Shown here piece by piece: positions 33,201 through 40,437 of a stretch of DNA of 64,000 bases (position 1 is its first letter; every line of letters starts with the position of its first letter). The notes under the pieces are model-generated. The model was not told where the DNA came from. It searched no databases and saw nothing but the letters and a program-made list of their open reading frames with translations. The translations under genes were made by a program, and so were the position numbers. Source of the DNA: an uncultured Bacteroides sp. (GTDB taxonomy: Bacteria; Bacteroidota; Bacteroidia; Bacteroidales; Bacteroidaceae); NCBI GenBank assembly GCA_900766005.1, contig CAAFTU010000054.1:1-64000 (forward strand), read 5' to 3'.

Positions 33201-34245
33201 ACAGCCGGTTGTCGGGCGTTTCGAGCATGCTGCCTACGAACGGATAATGCAGGTCGTTGGCAGAGTAGTAGTTGAAGATGCTGGTTTCCGGACTGAAGTA
33301 ATTCACTCCGCCATAGTAGGTGCCCACCCAGATGTTGCCTTGCTGGTCTCTGCACAGGGAGAAGACAGAGGAGTGGGAGAGTTTGTGCTTGTCGTCAGCG
33401 GTGTAGAAGGTGCACTTTCCGGTGGCCGTATCCAGGCAATTGAGTCCTTTGAAGGTGCCTATCCAGATTTTGCCGGTGGTGTCTTCCGTAAAACAACGCA
33501 CCAGGTTGCTGCTGATGGAGTTTGGGTTGTTTCGTTCGTAGACATACCGGGTCAGTGTGCGGTCGGGAGCTATCTGGTAGGCTCCGTTGTTCAGCGTAGC
33601 CACCCACAGGTTTTTTCGGGAGTCTTCATACATGGACTGAATGGCTGCCTGGGGGAGAAACAGTTGAAATCCTTGTTGACTGTTGTAGGTATAGAGTCCG
33701 TCGTCGCTTCCTATCCAGAGGTCGTTTGCCTGTACGTGCAGGCTAGTTATTTGTAGGTCAGCCGGCGTGTTGAAGAACAGGCGGGCGGTGTCTTCCACTA
33801 TTTCATAGATGGCATTTTTGCAGGCAAACCAGATGGTGCCGTTGTGGGAGGTAATGGTGGATACGTTCTGGGGAAAGACGGTCTGAAACACCTGTGAATG
33901 TAAATTGAATTTGATAAGTTTTCCGTCTGAACAGAAGTATAAATTCCCCGAACGGTCTTCGGTAATGGGGTAGTTGTTGTTGCCCAAAAGGCCGTCTTTC
34001 CCTTCTTCTGAGTGTGCATCGATTTTGTAGCGGGGCTTGAATACTTTGATCCGTTGCCCGTCGTACATGTTCAGTCCTTCTTCCGTGCCAAACCACATCC
34101 GTCCCAACCGGTCTTGATGGATGGACATGACAGACAGCTGGGAGAGTCCTTCTGCCATGCCGAGATGCTCAAACTTGATGGCATGGGCAGAAATGGAAAC
34201 GAGTAAAAGAAGGATATGCAGGTGATAGAAGAATGCTTTTTTCAT
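30238..34245 (-). CDS. hybrid two-component system regulator (HTCS)
   Basis: 1335 residues from MKKAFF at 34245 (the frame is open to 34404, but the signal peptide starts here). Order: signal peptide (1-21); periplasmic two-component propeller repeats (about 23-700: MWFGTEEGLNMYD, LWIGSDDGLYTY, IWIGTFKGLNCLD); Y_Y_Y domain (about 700-765); one TM helix; histidine kinase with H-box SHEFRTPL (His826), N-box NNLLSNAFKYT and G-box GSGIGLAL; receiver (from 1086, Asp1135 in LSDVMMPEM); AraC helix-turn-helix (about 1245-1335). HTCS proteins sense oligosaccharides in the periplasm and switch on polysaccharide loci. Its targets are probably the GH88-sulfatase-PL8 operon and perhaps the distant susCD. 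Its last 152 bases are duplicated at 28630-28781. Confidence 0.95.
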   Translation of the reverse strand: MKKAFFYHLHILLLLVSISAHAIKFEHLGMAEGLSQLSVMSIHQDRLGRMWFGTEEGLNMYDGQRIKVFKPRYKIDAHSEEGKDGLLGNNNYPITEDRSGNLYFCSDGKLIKFNLHSQVFQTVFPQNVSTITSHNGTIWFACKNAIYEIVEDTARLFFNTPADLQITSLHVQANDLWIGSDDGLYTYNSQQGFQLFLPQAAIQSMYEDSRKNLWVATLNNGAYQIAPDRTLTRYVYERNNPNSISSNLVRCFTEDTTGKIWIGTFKGLNCLDTATGKCTFYTADDKHKLSHSSVFSLCRDQQGNIWVGTYYGGVNYFSPETSIFNYYSANDLHYPFVGSMLETPDNRLWICTEGGGLTCFNRTDETFHNFSINWQQQGERMAHNNLKAICYHPASQRLFIGTHTGGLVSYHLQNRTFKHYYLQSPAYASQLGPVVDNLAIYQNQLIIQVRGGLYTMDLQTEALTPLFNNPLYKSYWVHTFTVDSQGYIWIASHAKLSRIQMSHPDNARHYPLGKNGLGHFAITRIIETPEKEIYIGTRGSGLFKYDASSEQFLSYTQAKDQLLSDYCYDIAISPKGSLIVTGDKGITLFNPQTDKSQFIGLENNVPISAINIGCKVYVCQDGEIFVGGVDGLMSFKEEDIDIKQPESHLYFSTLWVNNQEIYPGEDNRILQTTLPAARKIELTHNENNILLQFASTNYTASTQSGVYEYRLIGFDEQWHTTNSYHIPYASLPVGHYQLVVREKSPKSPDYTPQQASLEIEIHPAWYQTVWAYLVYTLLTGYILFWFIRFYYSRMKLRAAVQLERADKERIQALNQSKINFFTTVSHEFRTPLTLIISQIELLMQGSPLPPNVYNRLIKVHKNAQSLKELISELLTFQKQEENVLNLQVKEIKMTPFLKEIHQSFSDFAETNQIDYKLTCHAPDATCWGDEKQLKKVFNNLLSNAFKYTDKQGEIELVINENDNELQIQVIDNGIGISLTDQAHIFELFYQASHEKENGYSLRGSGIGLALTKKIVEAHHGQISVRSQANYGSIFTVTLHKGKAHYANDTHVKFVEENTPSLPAAPELPVAPEETDMQPIEEKNTKHTILIVEDNIEMLQVLRNLFTPIYYVLTARNGKEGLAIALKQHPDIVLSDVMMPEMSGKELCAAIKNSYELSHIPVVLLSALESNEDKLDGLAQRADDYIGKPFNAKELVVRCNNLVYNRKQNKAETDKTEKEETPQILATNSQDQKFLDQVDAIIALNLSKEEFGINQLAQEMGIGRSSFYAKFKSLSGISPNEHLVNCRLRQAAHLLKNRPDMQIAEISYQVGFSSPRYFTKCFKSMYLISPTEYRKR

Positions 34246-34405
34246 TAGAAACTTACTGGTAATTTTGTGTGTTAGAAATTTGTATAGATAGGCAAATATT
34301 GTATATTTTTCCGTTTTAAACAAACTTTTAGGCTTATTTTGTCCGCAGGCTTCCCGTTTTTGACAATTTTGCATGAAAGTGTGGTGTTTATTTGCTGAGA
34401 ACATT

Positions 34406-34413
34406 TATTTTTG
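34406..34413 (+). promoter_or_regulatory. -7 promoter box for the Ig-like lipoprotein gene
   Basis: TATTTTTG matches TAnnTTTG. Transcription would start near 34420, so ATG codons at 34427 and 34442 are usable and those upstream are not. Confidence 0.6.
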
Positions 34414-34441
34414 CAATATGTTACAAATGAAAGTTCGAAAG

Positions 34442-36352
34442 ATGAAACAAATAGTCCGCAAAGCACTTCCCATCGTATGGGTGTTGGCTGTGCTTTATTC
34501 TTGTGCCAGTATCGGACGTCCGGACGGAGGACCTTACGATGAAACTCCTCCCCGTTTTATAGGCAGTACGCCTGTGGCTAAGGCTGTAAATAACAAGCGT
34601 ACGAAGATAACCCTGCAATTTGATGAATTTATCAAGCTGGAAAAGGCTTCAGAGAAAGTGGTGGTTTCGCCTCCTCAGATTCAGCAGCCGGAAATCAGTG
34701 CTTCGGGAAAGAGAATTCATGTCAACCTGCTAGATACGTTGAAACCCAATGCTACGTATACCATTGATTTTTCGGATGCCATTGTGGATAACAACGAGGG
34801 AAATCCTTTGGGTAACTTCGCTTTTACCTTTTCTACAGGTACGCAGATTGATACCATGGAAGTGGCCGGTACGGTGCTCGAGGCTTCCAATCTGGAACCG
34901 ATAAAGGGCATTCTTGTGGGCTTGCATTCCAACTTGAATGATTCGGCTTTCTGCAAGTTGCCTTTTGACCGGGTGGCGCGCACGGACAGCCGTGGCCGTT
35001 TCTCCATTCGCGGAGTGGCTCCCGGCACGTATCGCCTGTATGCCTTAATGGACCAGGACCAGAACTTTATGTTCAGTCAGAAGAGCGAGGTGCTGGCTTT
35101 CTATGATTCTTTGGTTGTGCCCCGCATGGAAGAGCGCCTGCGGATGGATACAATGTGGGTAGATTCGCTCACTTATGATACCATTGTGGAAAAGAAATAC
35201 ATGCACTACCTGCCCGATGATATGATTCTCCGGGCTTTTAAGGAGAAAAATTATTCGCAGTATCTCATCAAATCGGAGCGGTTGGTGCCTCATAAGTTTT
35301 CTTTCTATTTTGCAGAAGAAGCCGATACGCTGCCCGTACTGAAGGGGTTGAACTTCGATGAAAGGGAGGCTTTTATCATTGAAAAGACACAGCGCAATGA
35401 TACGATTCACTATTGGATGAAGGATTCGCTCCTTTATAAGCAGGATACGCTTTCCATGAGTCTGACTTATCTTTATACGGATACTTTGCATCAGCTGGTG
35501 CCGCGTACGGATACCCTGAACTTGGTGTCGAAGCAGAAGTATAAAAGTCCGGAAGAACTGAAACTGGAAAAGGAGAAAGAAAAGAAGAAAAAGAAAAGAA
35601 AGAAGGATAAGGAAGAGGAGGAAGCAGAACCCACTCAGTTCTTGAGTGTCAGTGTGGATGCTCCGTCGTCGATGGATGTGTATGGCATTGTGTCGCTGCG
35701 TTTTGATGAACCGATTGCTTCCTTTGACTCGGCGGCTATTCATCTTCGCCAAAAAGTGGATACGGTGTGGACGGATGTTTCTTTTGAATTTGAACAGGAT
35801 TCGATAGATCATAAGAAGTTTAATCTGTATCACGACTGGGAGCCGACGGCTGAATATGAATTTGCGGTTGATTCGACGGCTTTCCATGGCATTTATGGCC
35901 TGTTTACCGATAAAATTCAGCAGTCGTTTAAGGTGCGTAGCGAGGATGAGTATTTTACGCTTCATTTTGATGTGAAAGGGGCTGAACCGATGGCATTTGT
36001 CGAACTGCTGGATGCGCAGGACAATGTGGTGCGTCGGCGGAGAGTGGAGAATGGGGTGGTTGATTTCTATTTCCTGAATCCGGGGAAATATGGTGCCCGA
36101 CTGGTGAATGATACGAATGGAAACGGGGTGTGGGATACCGGAGATTTCGAGAAAGGCATCCAGCCTGAAAAGGTTTTCTATTATCCTACAATATTGGAAT
36201 ATAAAGCTTTGTGGGATGTGACTCAACCATGGGATATTAACGAGACTTCTATGGATAAGCAGAAGCCCGATGAACTTAAAAAACAGAAGCCCGATGAGGA
36301 AAAGAAAAAACGAGACCGAAATAGGGAAAGAGAACAGAATCGCCGTCGCTAA
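34442..36352 (+). CDS. Ig-like domain-containing lipoprotein
   Basis: 636 residues from ATG 34442 (34427 is possible). Signal with lipobox VLYSC. An SbsA/Big_5-like Ig domain follows (about 28-125: DETPPRFIGSTPVAKAVNNK, ITLQFDEFIKL, TYTIDFSDAIVDNNEGNPLG), then a carboxypeptidase-regulatory-like beta sandwich (GILVGLHSNLNDSAF to GTYRLYALMD). A long Lys/Glu-rich low-complexity stretch lies near residues 375-395. DTNGNGVWDTGDFEKGIQPE near the end resembles a calcium-loop segment. The tail is Lys/Arg/Gln-rich. The gene overlaps the DUF3108 gene by about 59 bases; this pair is a common Bacteroidales arrangement. Function unknown, probably cell-envelope. Confidence 0.82.
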   Translation: MKQIVRKALPIVWVLAVLYSCASIGRPDGGPYDETPPRFIGSTPVAKAVNNKRTKITLQFDEFIKLEKASEKVVVSPPQIQQPEISASGKRIHVNLLDTLKPNATYTIDFSDAIVDNNEGNPLGNFAFTFSTGTQIDTMEVAGTVLEASNLEPIKGILVGLHSNLNDSAFCKLPFDRVARTDSRGRFSIRGVAPGTYRLYALMDQDQNFMFSQKSEVLAFYDSLVVPRMEERLRMDTMWVDSLTYDTIVEKKYMHYLPDDMILRAFKEKNYSQYLIKSERLVPHKFSFYFAEEADTLPVLKGLNFDEREAFIIEKTQRNDTIHYWMKDSLLYKQDTLSMSLTYLYTDTLHQLVPRTDTLNLVSKQKYKSPEELKLEKEKEKKKKKRKKDKEEEEAEPTQFLSVSVDAPSSMDVYGIVSLRFDEPIASFDSAAIHLRQKVDTVWTDVSFEFEQDSIDHKKFNLYHDWEPTAEYEFAVDSTAFHGIYGLFTDKIQQSFKVRSEDEYFTLHFDVKGAEPMAFVELLDAQDNVVRRRRVENGVVDFYFLNPGKYGARLVNDTNGNGVWDTGDFEKGIQPEKVFYYPTILEYKALWDVTQPWDINETSMDKQKPDELKKQKPDEEKKKRDRNREREQNRRR

Positions 36353-37175
36353 GCGGGGAAGAGTGATTGTTACGGCCATCATTGTATGGTTGGCCGCTTT
36401 CTTTGCTCCTGCAGCTCAGGCTCAGTGTGAAGCAGAGAATAAGGCTTTTCAGAGTGGAGAGTGCGTGACGTATGATTTGTATTTCAATTGGAAGTTTATC
36501 TGGGTAAAAGCCGGAACAGCCAGTCTGACAACGAAATCGGTTACGTATCAGTCAAAACCGGCTTATCAGATTGATTTGCTTTCTATAGGAAGCAAACGGG
36601 CCGATTTTTTCTTTAAGATGCGTGACACGCTGACGTGTGTAGTGGGGGAAAAATTGGAACCTCGGTATTTCCGTAAAGGGGCTGAGGAAGGTAAGCGCTA
36701 TACGGTGGATGAGGCGCGCTTTTCTTATGAGGATGGGCTTTGTCATGTGAGCCAGAAGCGTACGTTTAGAGACGGGCGGGTGGATGCGCGTGAGGACAGC
36801 GATAGCCGTTGCATTTATGATATGCTGAGTATTTTGGCTCAGGCACGTTCTTTCAATCCGGCCGATTACAAAGTAGGGGACAAAATCAAGTTTCCCATGA
36901 CTACGGGACGTCGTGTTGAAGAGCAGACGTTGATTTACAGAGGTATGGAAAATGTAGAGGCAGAGAATGGGGTTACTTATCGCTGTCTGGTCTTTTCCCT
37001 GGTGGAATATGACAGTAAAAACAAGGAAAAGGAGGTAATTACTTTCTTTGTGACCGATGATCTCAATCATCTTCCGATTCGTCTGGATTTGTATCTCAAT
37101 TTCGGTTCGGCCAAGGCTTTCCTGAACAATGTCAAAGGAAACCGTCATCCGCTGACATCTGTTATAAAGCAGTAG
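36294..37175 (+). CDS. DUF3108 envelope protein
   Basis: 293 residues from ATG 36294 (36270 is also in frame). Both starts lie inside the upstream gene. A GTG at 36363, after that gene's stop, would drop the basic KRGR run needed by the signal peptide, so it is less likely. The signal peptide ends near APAAQAQ. The mature part has ECVTYDLYFNWKFIWVKAGTASL and a beta-rich fold typical of DUF3108, whose members are periplasmic. Convergent with the thioesterase remnant, overlapping it by 14 bases. It has no known activity and is likely translationally coupled to the Ig-like lipoprotein. Confidence 0.8.
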   Translation: MRKRKNETEIGKENRIAVAKRGRVIVTAIIVWLAAFFAPAAQAQCEAENKAFQSGECVTYDLYFNWKFIWVKAGTASLTTKSVTYQSKPAYQIDLLSIGSKRADFFFKMRDTLTCVVGEKLEPRYFRKGAEEGKRYTVDEARFSYEDGLCHVSQKRTFRDGRVDAREDSDSRCIYDMLSILAQARSFNPADYKVGDKIKFPMTTGRRVEEQTLIYRGMENVEAENGVTYRCLVFSLVEYDSKNKEKEVITFFVTDDLNHLPIRLDLYLNFGSAKAFLNNVKGNRHPLTSVIKQ

Positions 37176-37377
37176 CGCCTTGTGTACGTCCTCCGGCATT
37201 CAGGTGATGAGGCATAATTCGCATTTTTGTTTTACTGTATCCTTTGCTTACTTTCAATAATTCAATGCCTGCGTGGAGGGCAAACAAATCGTTTTTGAAG
37301 AATTCTTCTGGAGTCGTGCTGTAAAAATCTTTAGTTTTAAGAATATAATGAGCAAATGTACCAAAATTGTCCTTCAT
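37162..37377 (-). pseudogene. truncated PaaI-type hotdog thioesterase
   Basis: 71 residues. TPEEFFKNDLFALHAGIELL and then KMRIMPHHLNAGGRTQG closely resemble the first third of PaaI-family thioesterases, in which LN-x-GG-x-x-QG is followed by GALFTLAD. Here the frame runs out as GATAL-stop, exactly at the 3' end of the DUF3108 gene, and the remaining ~70 residues of the hotdog fold are absent. The N-terminal ~20 residues (KDNFGTFAHYILKTKDFY) look unrelated to the family. I read it as a gene broken by a deletion or rearrangement at about 37162. Identified from memory of the family only. Confidence 0.65.
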
Positions 37378-37415
37378 TTGGATTATTTAGGCCTGTATAA
37401 TTTATGTGAATGCAC

Positions 37416-37423
37416 TATTTTTG
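37416..37423 (+). promoter_or_regulatory. -7 promoter box for the GH88-sulfatase-PL8 operon
   Basis: TATTTTTG matches TAnnTTTG, 41 bases before the GH88 ATG. HTCS-controlled operons also use such boxes. No clear HTCS operator was recognised. Confidence 0.6.
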
Positions 37424-37464
37424 CAATCAAGAAATTAATTACTTATTAAAATAATCCCTGTATT

Positions 37465-38664
37465 ATGAAAACAATTCTTAGTGCTTTAGGGCTTTCTCTT
37501 CTGATCTTTTCAAGTTGTGGCGGACAGAAAAAAGCCGAAGTAGACTTTATTCAAGACAACATCAACAACGCAGTGGCACAACACACTATTCAAACGGATA
37601 TCATTGAAAAATCCGGAAAGATCTTGAATCCGAGAACTATCAAGAAAGATGGTAGTATTTCGTATATTCCTATCGATGACTGGTGCTCTGGTTTCTTCCC
37701 TGGAAATATCTGGTTGACTTATCACCTGACTGGTGATCAGAAATGGTTGCCGTTGGCAGAAAAATATACAGAAGATCTGGACTCTGTGAAGTATCTGAAA
37801 TGGCATCACGATGTTGGCTTTATGATTGGCTGCAGCTACTTGAACGGTTATCGTTTTGCTGACAAGAAAGAATACAAAGATGTGATTATCGAAGCTGCCA
37901 AGTCGCTTTCTACTCGTTTCCGTCCGGGAGCTGGTGTGATTCAGTCTTGGGATGCTGACAAAGGATGGCAGGCTACTCGCGGCTGGAAATGTCCGGTAAT
38001 CATCGATAACATGATGAACCTTGAATTGCTGTTCGAAGCAACTGCTCTTTCGGGGGATTCTACTTTCTATAACATTGCAGTGAAGCATGCAGATACTACA
38101 ATGGCTCATCACTTCCGTCCGGACAACAGCTGCTACCATGTGGTAGATTATGATCCTGAAACAGGCGAGGTACGCAAGAGACAAACAGCACAAGGCTATG
38201 CCGATGAATCTTCTTGGGCTCGCGGTCAGGCTTGGGCTATCTACGGTTACACTGTATGCTACCGTTATACTAAGGATGCAAAATACCTGGAACAAGCTCA
38301 GAAAGTGTACAACTTTATTTTCAACAACAAGAACTTGCCGGAAGACCTCGTTCCTTATTGGGACTACGATGCTCCTAACATTCCGAACGAACCGCGTGAT
38401 GCTTCTGCTGCCGCTTGTACCGCTTCTGCTCTTTATGAACTGGATGGTTACTTGCCGGGCAACCACTATAAAGAAACTGCTGATAAGATTATGGAAAGCT
38501 TGGGCTCTCCGGCTTACCGTGCTGAAGTGGGAACCAACGGTAACTTCATCTTGATGCACTCTGTAGGTAGCATTCCTCACGGTCAGGAAATTGACGTTCC
38601 TTTGAACTATGCTGACTACTACTTCTTGGAAGCATTGAAACGTAAAAGAGATTTAGAAAAATGA
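37465..38664 (+). CDS. GH88 unsaturated glucuronyl hydrolase
   Basis: 399 residues with lipobox IFSSC (Cys18). An (alpha/alpha)6 barrel typical of GH88 follows: DDWCSGFFPGNIWL (71-84), HHDVGFM with Asp116, and IIDNMMNLELL with Asp181, corresponding to the two catalytic aspartates (Asp88 and Asp149 in the Bacillus enzyme). ESSWARGQAWAIYGY is another family signature. The enzyme removes the 4,5-unsaturated uronic acid left by polysaccharide lyases from glycosaminoglycan oligosaccharides. Next genes: an S-type sulfatase and a PL8 lyase, an order resembling BT3348-BT3349-BT3350 of B. thetaiotaomicron (from memory), so the substrate is probably chondroitin or dermatan sulfate disaccharide. Confidence 0.92.
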   Translation: MKTILSALGLSLLIFSSCGGQKKAEVDFIQDNINNAVAQHTIQTDIIEKSGKILNPRTIKKDGSISYIPIDDWCSGFFPGNIWLTYHLTGDQKWLPLAEKYTEDLDSVKYLKWHHDVGFMIGCSYLNGYRFADKKEYKDVIIEAAKSLSTRFRPGAGVIQSWDADKGWQATRGWKCPVIIDNMMNLELLFEATALSGDSTFYNIAVKHADTTMAHHFRPDNSCYHVVDYDPETGEVRKRQTAQGYADESSWARGQAWAIYGYTVCYRYTKDAKYLEQAQKVYNFIFNNKNLPEDLVPYWDYDAPNIPNEPRDASAAACTASALYELDGYLPGNHYKETADKIMESLGSPAYRAEVGTNGNFILMHSVGSIPHGQEIDVPLNYADYYFLEALKRKRDLEK

Positions 38665-38676
38665 TAATGAAGTAAT

Positions 38677-38730
38677 GATTAGTGATTGCCTGCCGGATGG
38701 TTGCTGCAATCACTAATCTTTTCTTGTTTT
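38677..38730 (+). terminator. hairpin between GH88 and sulfatase genes
   Basis: GATTAGTGATTGC and GCAATCACTAATC form a perfect 13-bp stem (38677-38689 with 38706-38718), followed by TTTTCTTGTTTT. It can act as a partial terminator or RNA stabiliser inside the operon. Confidence 0.75.
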
Positions 38731-38758
38731 CATCCATTCAATTATATAACTATTATCC

Positions 38759-40315
38759 ATGAATAAGCCTTTAAATTTTTTAGTTGGTGGTTTGACTCTG
38801 TTTGCGGCTCAAGGATGCAATGCTCCTAAACAAGCTGCAGATCAGACAGAGCATCCCAATATTATTTATGTATTTCCTGACCAGTTCCGCAATCAGGCAT
38901 TAGAGTTCTGGAACCAGGAAGGTTTTCGCGACAGAGTGAACTTCCAGGCCGATCCGGTGCAAACTCCTAACTTGAATGCGTTTGCAAGGGAATCAATGGT
39001 CTTGACTTCTGCTCAAAGTAACTGTCCGCTGAGTAGTCCTCACCGCGGTATGTTGCTTACAGGTATGTATCCTAACAAGAGTGGGGTGCCTTTGAACTGT
39101 AACTCTACCCGTCCTATCAGTTCGTTGCGCGAAGATGCTGAATGTATCAGTGATGTGTTCAGCAAGGCAGGATATGATTGTGCTTATTTTGGAAAACTGC
39201 ATACGGATTTCCCTACTGCAAATGACCCTGAAAATCCGGGACAGTATGTGGAGTCGCAACGTCCGGTATGGGATGCTTACACTCCGAAAGAACGTCGCCA
39301 CGGATTTAATTATTGGTATTCTTACGGAACTTTCGATGAACACAAGAACCCGCACTATTGGGATACGGAAGGTAAGAAACACGAACCGAAGGAATGGTCA
39401 CCGCTGCATGAAGCCGGACAGGTGGTATCTTACCTGAAGAACGAAGGTAATGTGCGTGATGCAAAGAAGCCTTTCTTCATTATGGTAGGTATGAATCCTC
39501 CTCACAGCCCGTACCGTTCGCTGGACGACTGTGAAGAACAGGATTTCAATCTTTATAAAGACCAGCCGCTGGATAGTCTGTTGATTCGTCCGAACGTGGA
39601 TCTGAAGATGGAGAAGGCTGAATCGGCTCGCTATTATTTTGCTTCTGTAACGGGTGTGGACCGCGCATTCGGCCAGATTCTGACTGCTTTGAAAGAACTG
39701 GGTCTGGATAAGAATACAATTGTGATTTTTGCTTCCGACCACGGTGAAACCATGTGTAGCCAGCGCACGAACGACCCGAAAAACTCTCCGTTTACGGAAT
39801 CTATGAATATTCCGTTCCTGGTTCGTTATCCGGGTAAGGTTCAGCCGGGTGTGGATGACTTGCTGATGTCTACACCGGATATCATGCCGACAGTGCTTGG
39901 TCTGTGCGGATTGGGTGATTCGATTCCGGCTGAAGTGCAGGGACGTGACTTCTCTTCTATCTTCTTGAAAGACGATGCAACAGTGGGCAATGTTCGTCCG
40001 ACCGGTGCATTGTATATTCAAAACATGGACGGTGAAAAGGATGAAAATGGCTTGGTTCAGACTTATTTCCCTGCTTCCAGAGGTATCAAGACAGCTAAGT
40101 ATACACTGGCTTTGTATATCGACCGCAAGACGAAGCAGCTGAAAAAGAGTCTGTTGTTTGACGATGAAAACGATCCGTATCAGTTGAAGAACTTGCCTTT
40201 GGATGAACATAAGGAAGTAGTGGAACAGCTTTACCGTGAAATGGGTGCCATGTTGAAGGAAATCAACGATCCATGGTACACTGAAAAAATTCTGTCCGAC
40301 AGAATTCCTTATTAA
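38759..40315 (+). CDS. S-type sulfatase, family S1, glycosaminoglycan-type
   Basis: 518 residues. The N-terminal signal ends LFAAQGC, a weak lipobox. The formylglycine site is SSPHRGMLLTG: Ser92-x-Pro-x-Arg96, so this is a serine-type sulfatase needing a radical SAM maturase (anSME), not encoded here. Metal and substrate ligands are visible as FPDQFR (Asp41), GMNPPHSPY and FASDHGE. Lying between GH88 and PL8 genes, it probably removes a sulfate from unsaturated chondroitin or dermatan disaccharides. The position (4-O or 6-O of GalNAc, or 2-O of the uronate) cannot be decided, though the B. thetaiotaomicron gene in the same order acts at 4-O as I recall. Confidence 0.92.
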   Translation: MNKPLNFLVGGLTLFAAQGCNAPKQAADQTEHPNIIYVFPDQFRNQALEFWNQEGFRDRVNFQADPVQTPNLNAFARESMVLTSAQSNCPLSSPHRGMLLTGMYPNKSGVPLNCNSTRPISSLREDAECISDVFSKAGYDCAYFGKLHTDFPTANDPENPGQYVESQRPVWDAYTPKERRHGFNYWYSYGTFDEHKNPHYWDTEGKKHEPKEWSPLHEAGQVVSYLKNEGNVRDAKKPFFIMVGMNPPHSPYRSLDDCEEQDFNLYKDQPLDSLLIRPNVDLKMEKAESARYYFASVTGVDRAFGQILTALKELGLDKNTIVIFASDHGETMCSQRTNDPKNSPFTESMNIPFLVRYPGKVQPGVDDLLMSTPDIMPTVLGLCGLGDSIPAEVQGRDFSSIFLKDDATVGNVRPTGALYIQNMDGEKDENGLVQTYFPASRGIKTAKYTLALYIDRKTKQLKKSLLFDDENDPYQLKNLPLDEHKEVVEQLYREMGAMLKEINDPWYTEKILSDRIPY

Positions 40316-40328
40316 TCATAAATTCCTA

Positions 40329-40412
40329 TACGCATACTGCGGTATGCGTAAGGTCTCTCATCACAGAGTAGCGCCGTTGGTTTCACCTCACGGTGATGCT
40401 CTGTGATTTTTT
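40329..40412 (+). terminator. two tandem hairpins between sulfatase and PL8 genes
   Basis: First hairpin: TACGCATAC with GTATGCGTA (40329-40337/40342-40350), loop of four. Second: ATCACAGAG with CTCTGTGAT (40360-40368/40399-40407), followed by a T run, which is terminator-like. The PL8 gene starts 31 bases after the second stem, so read-through or an internal promoter is needed for its expression. Confidence 0.7.
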
Positions 40413-40437
40413 AATTTCTAAACAAATATCTGATAGA

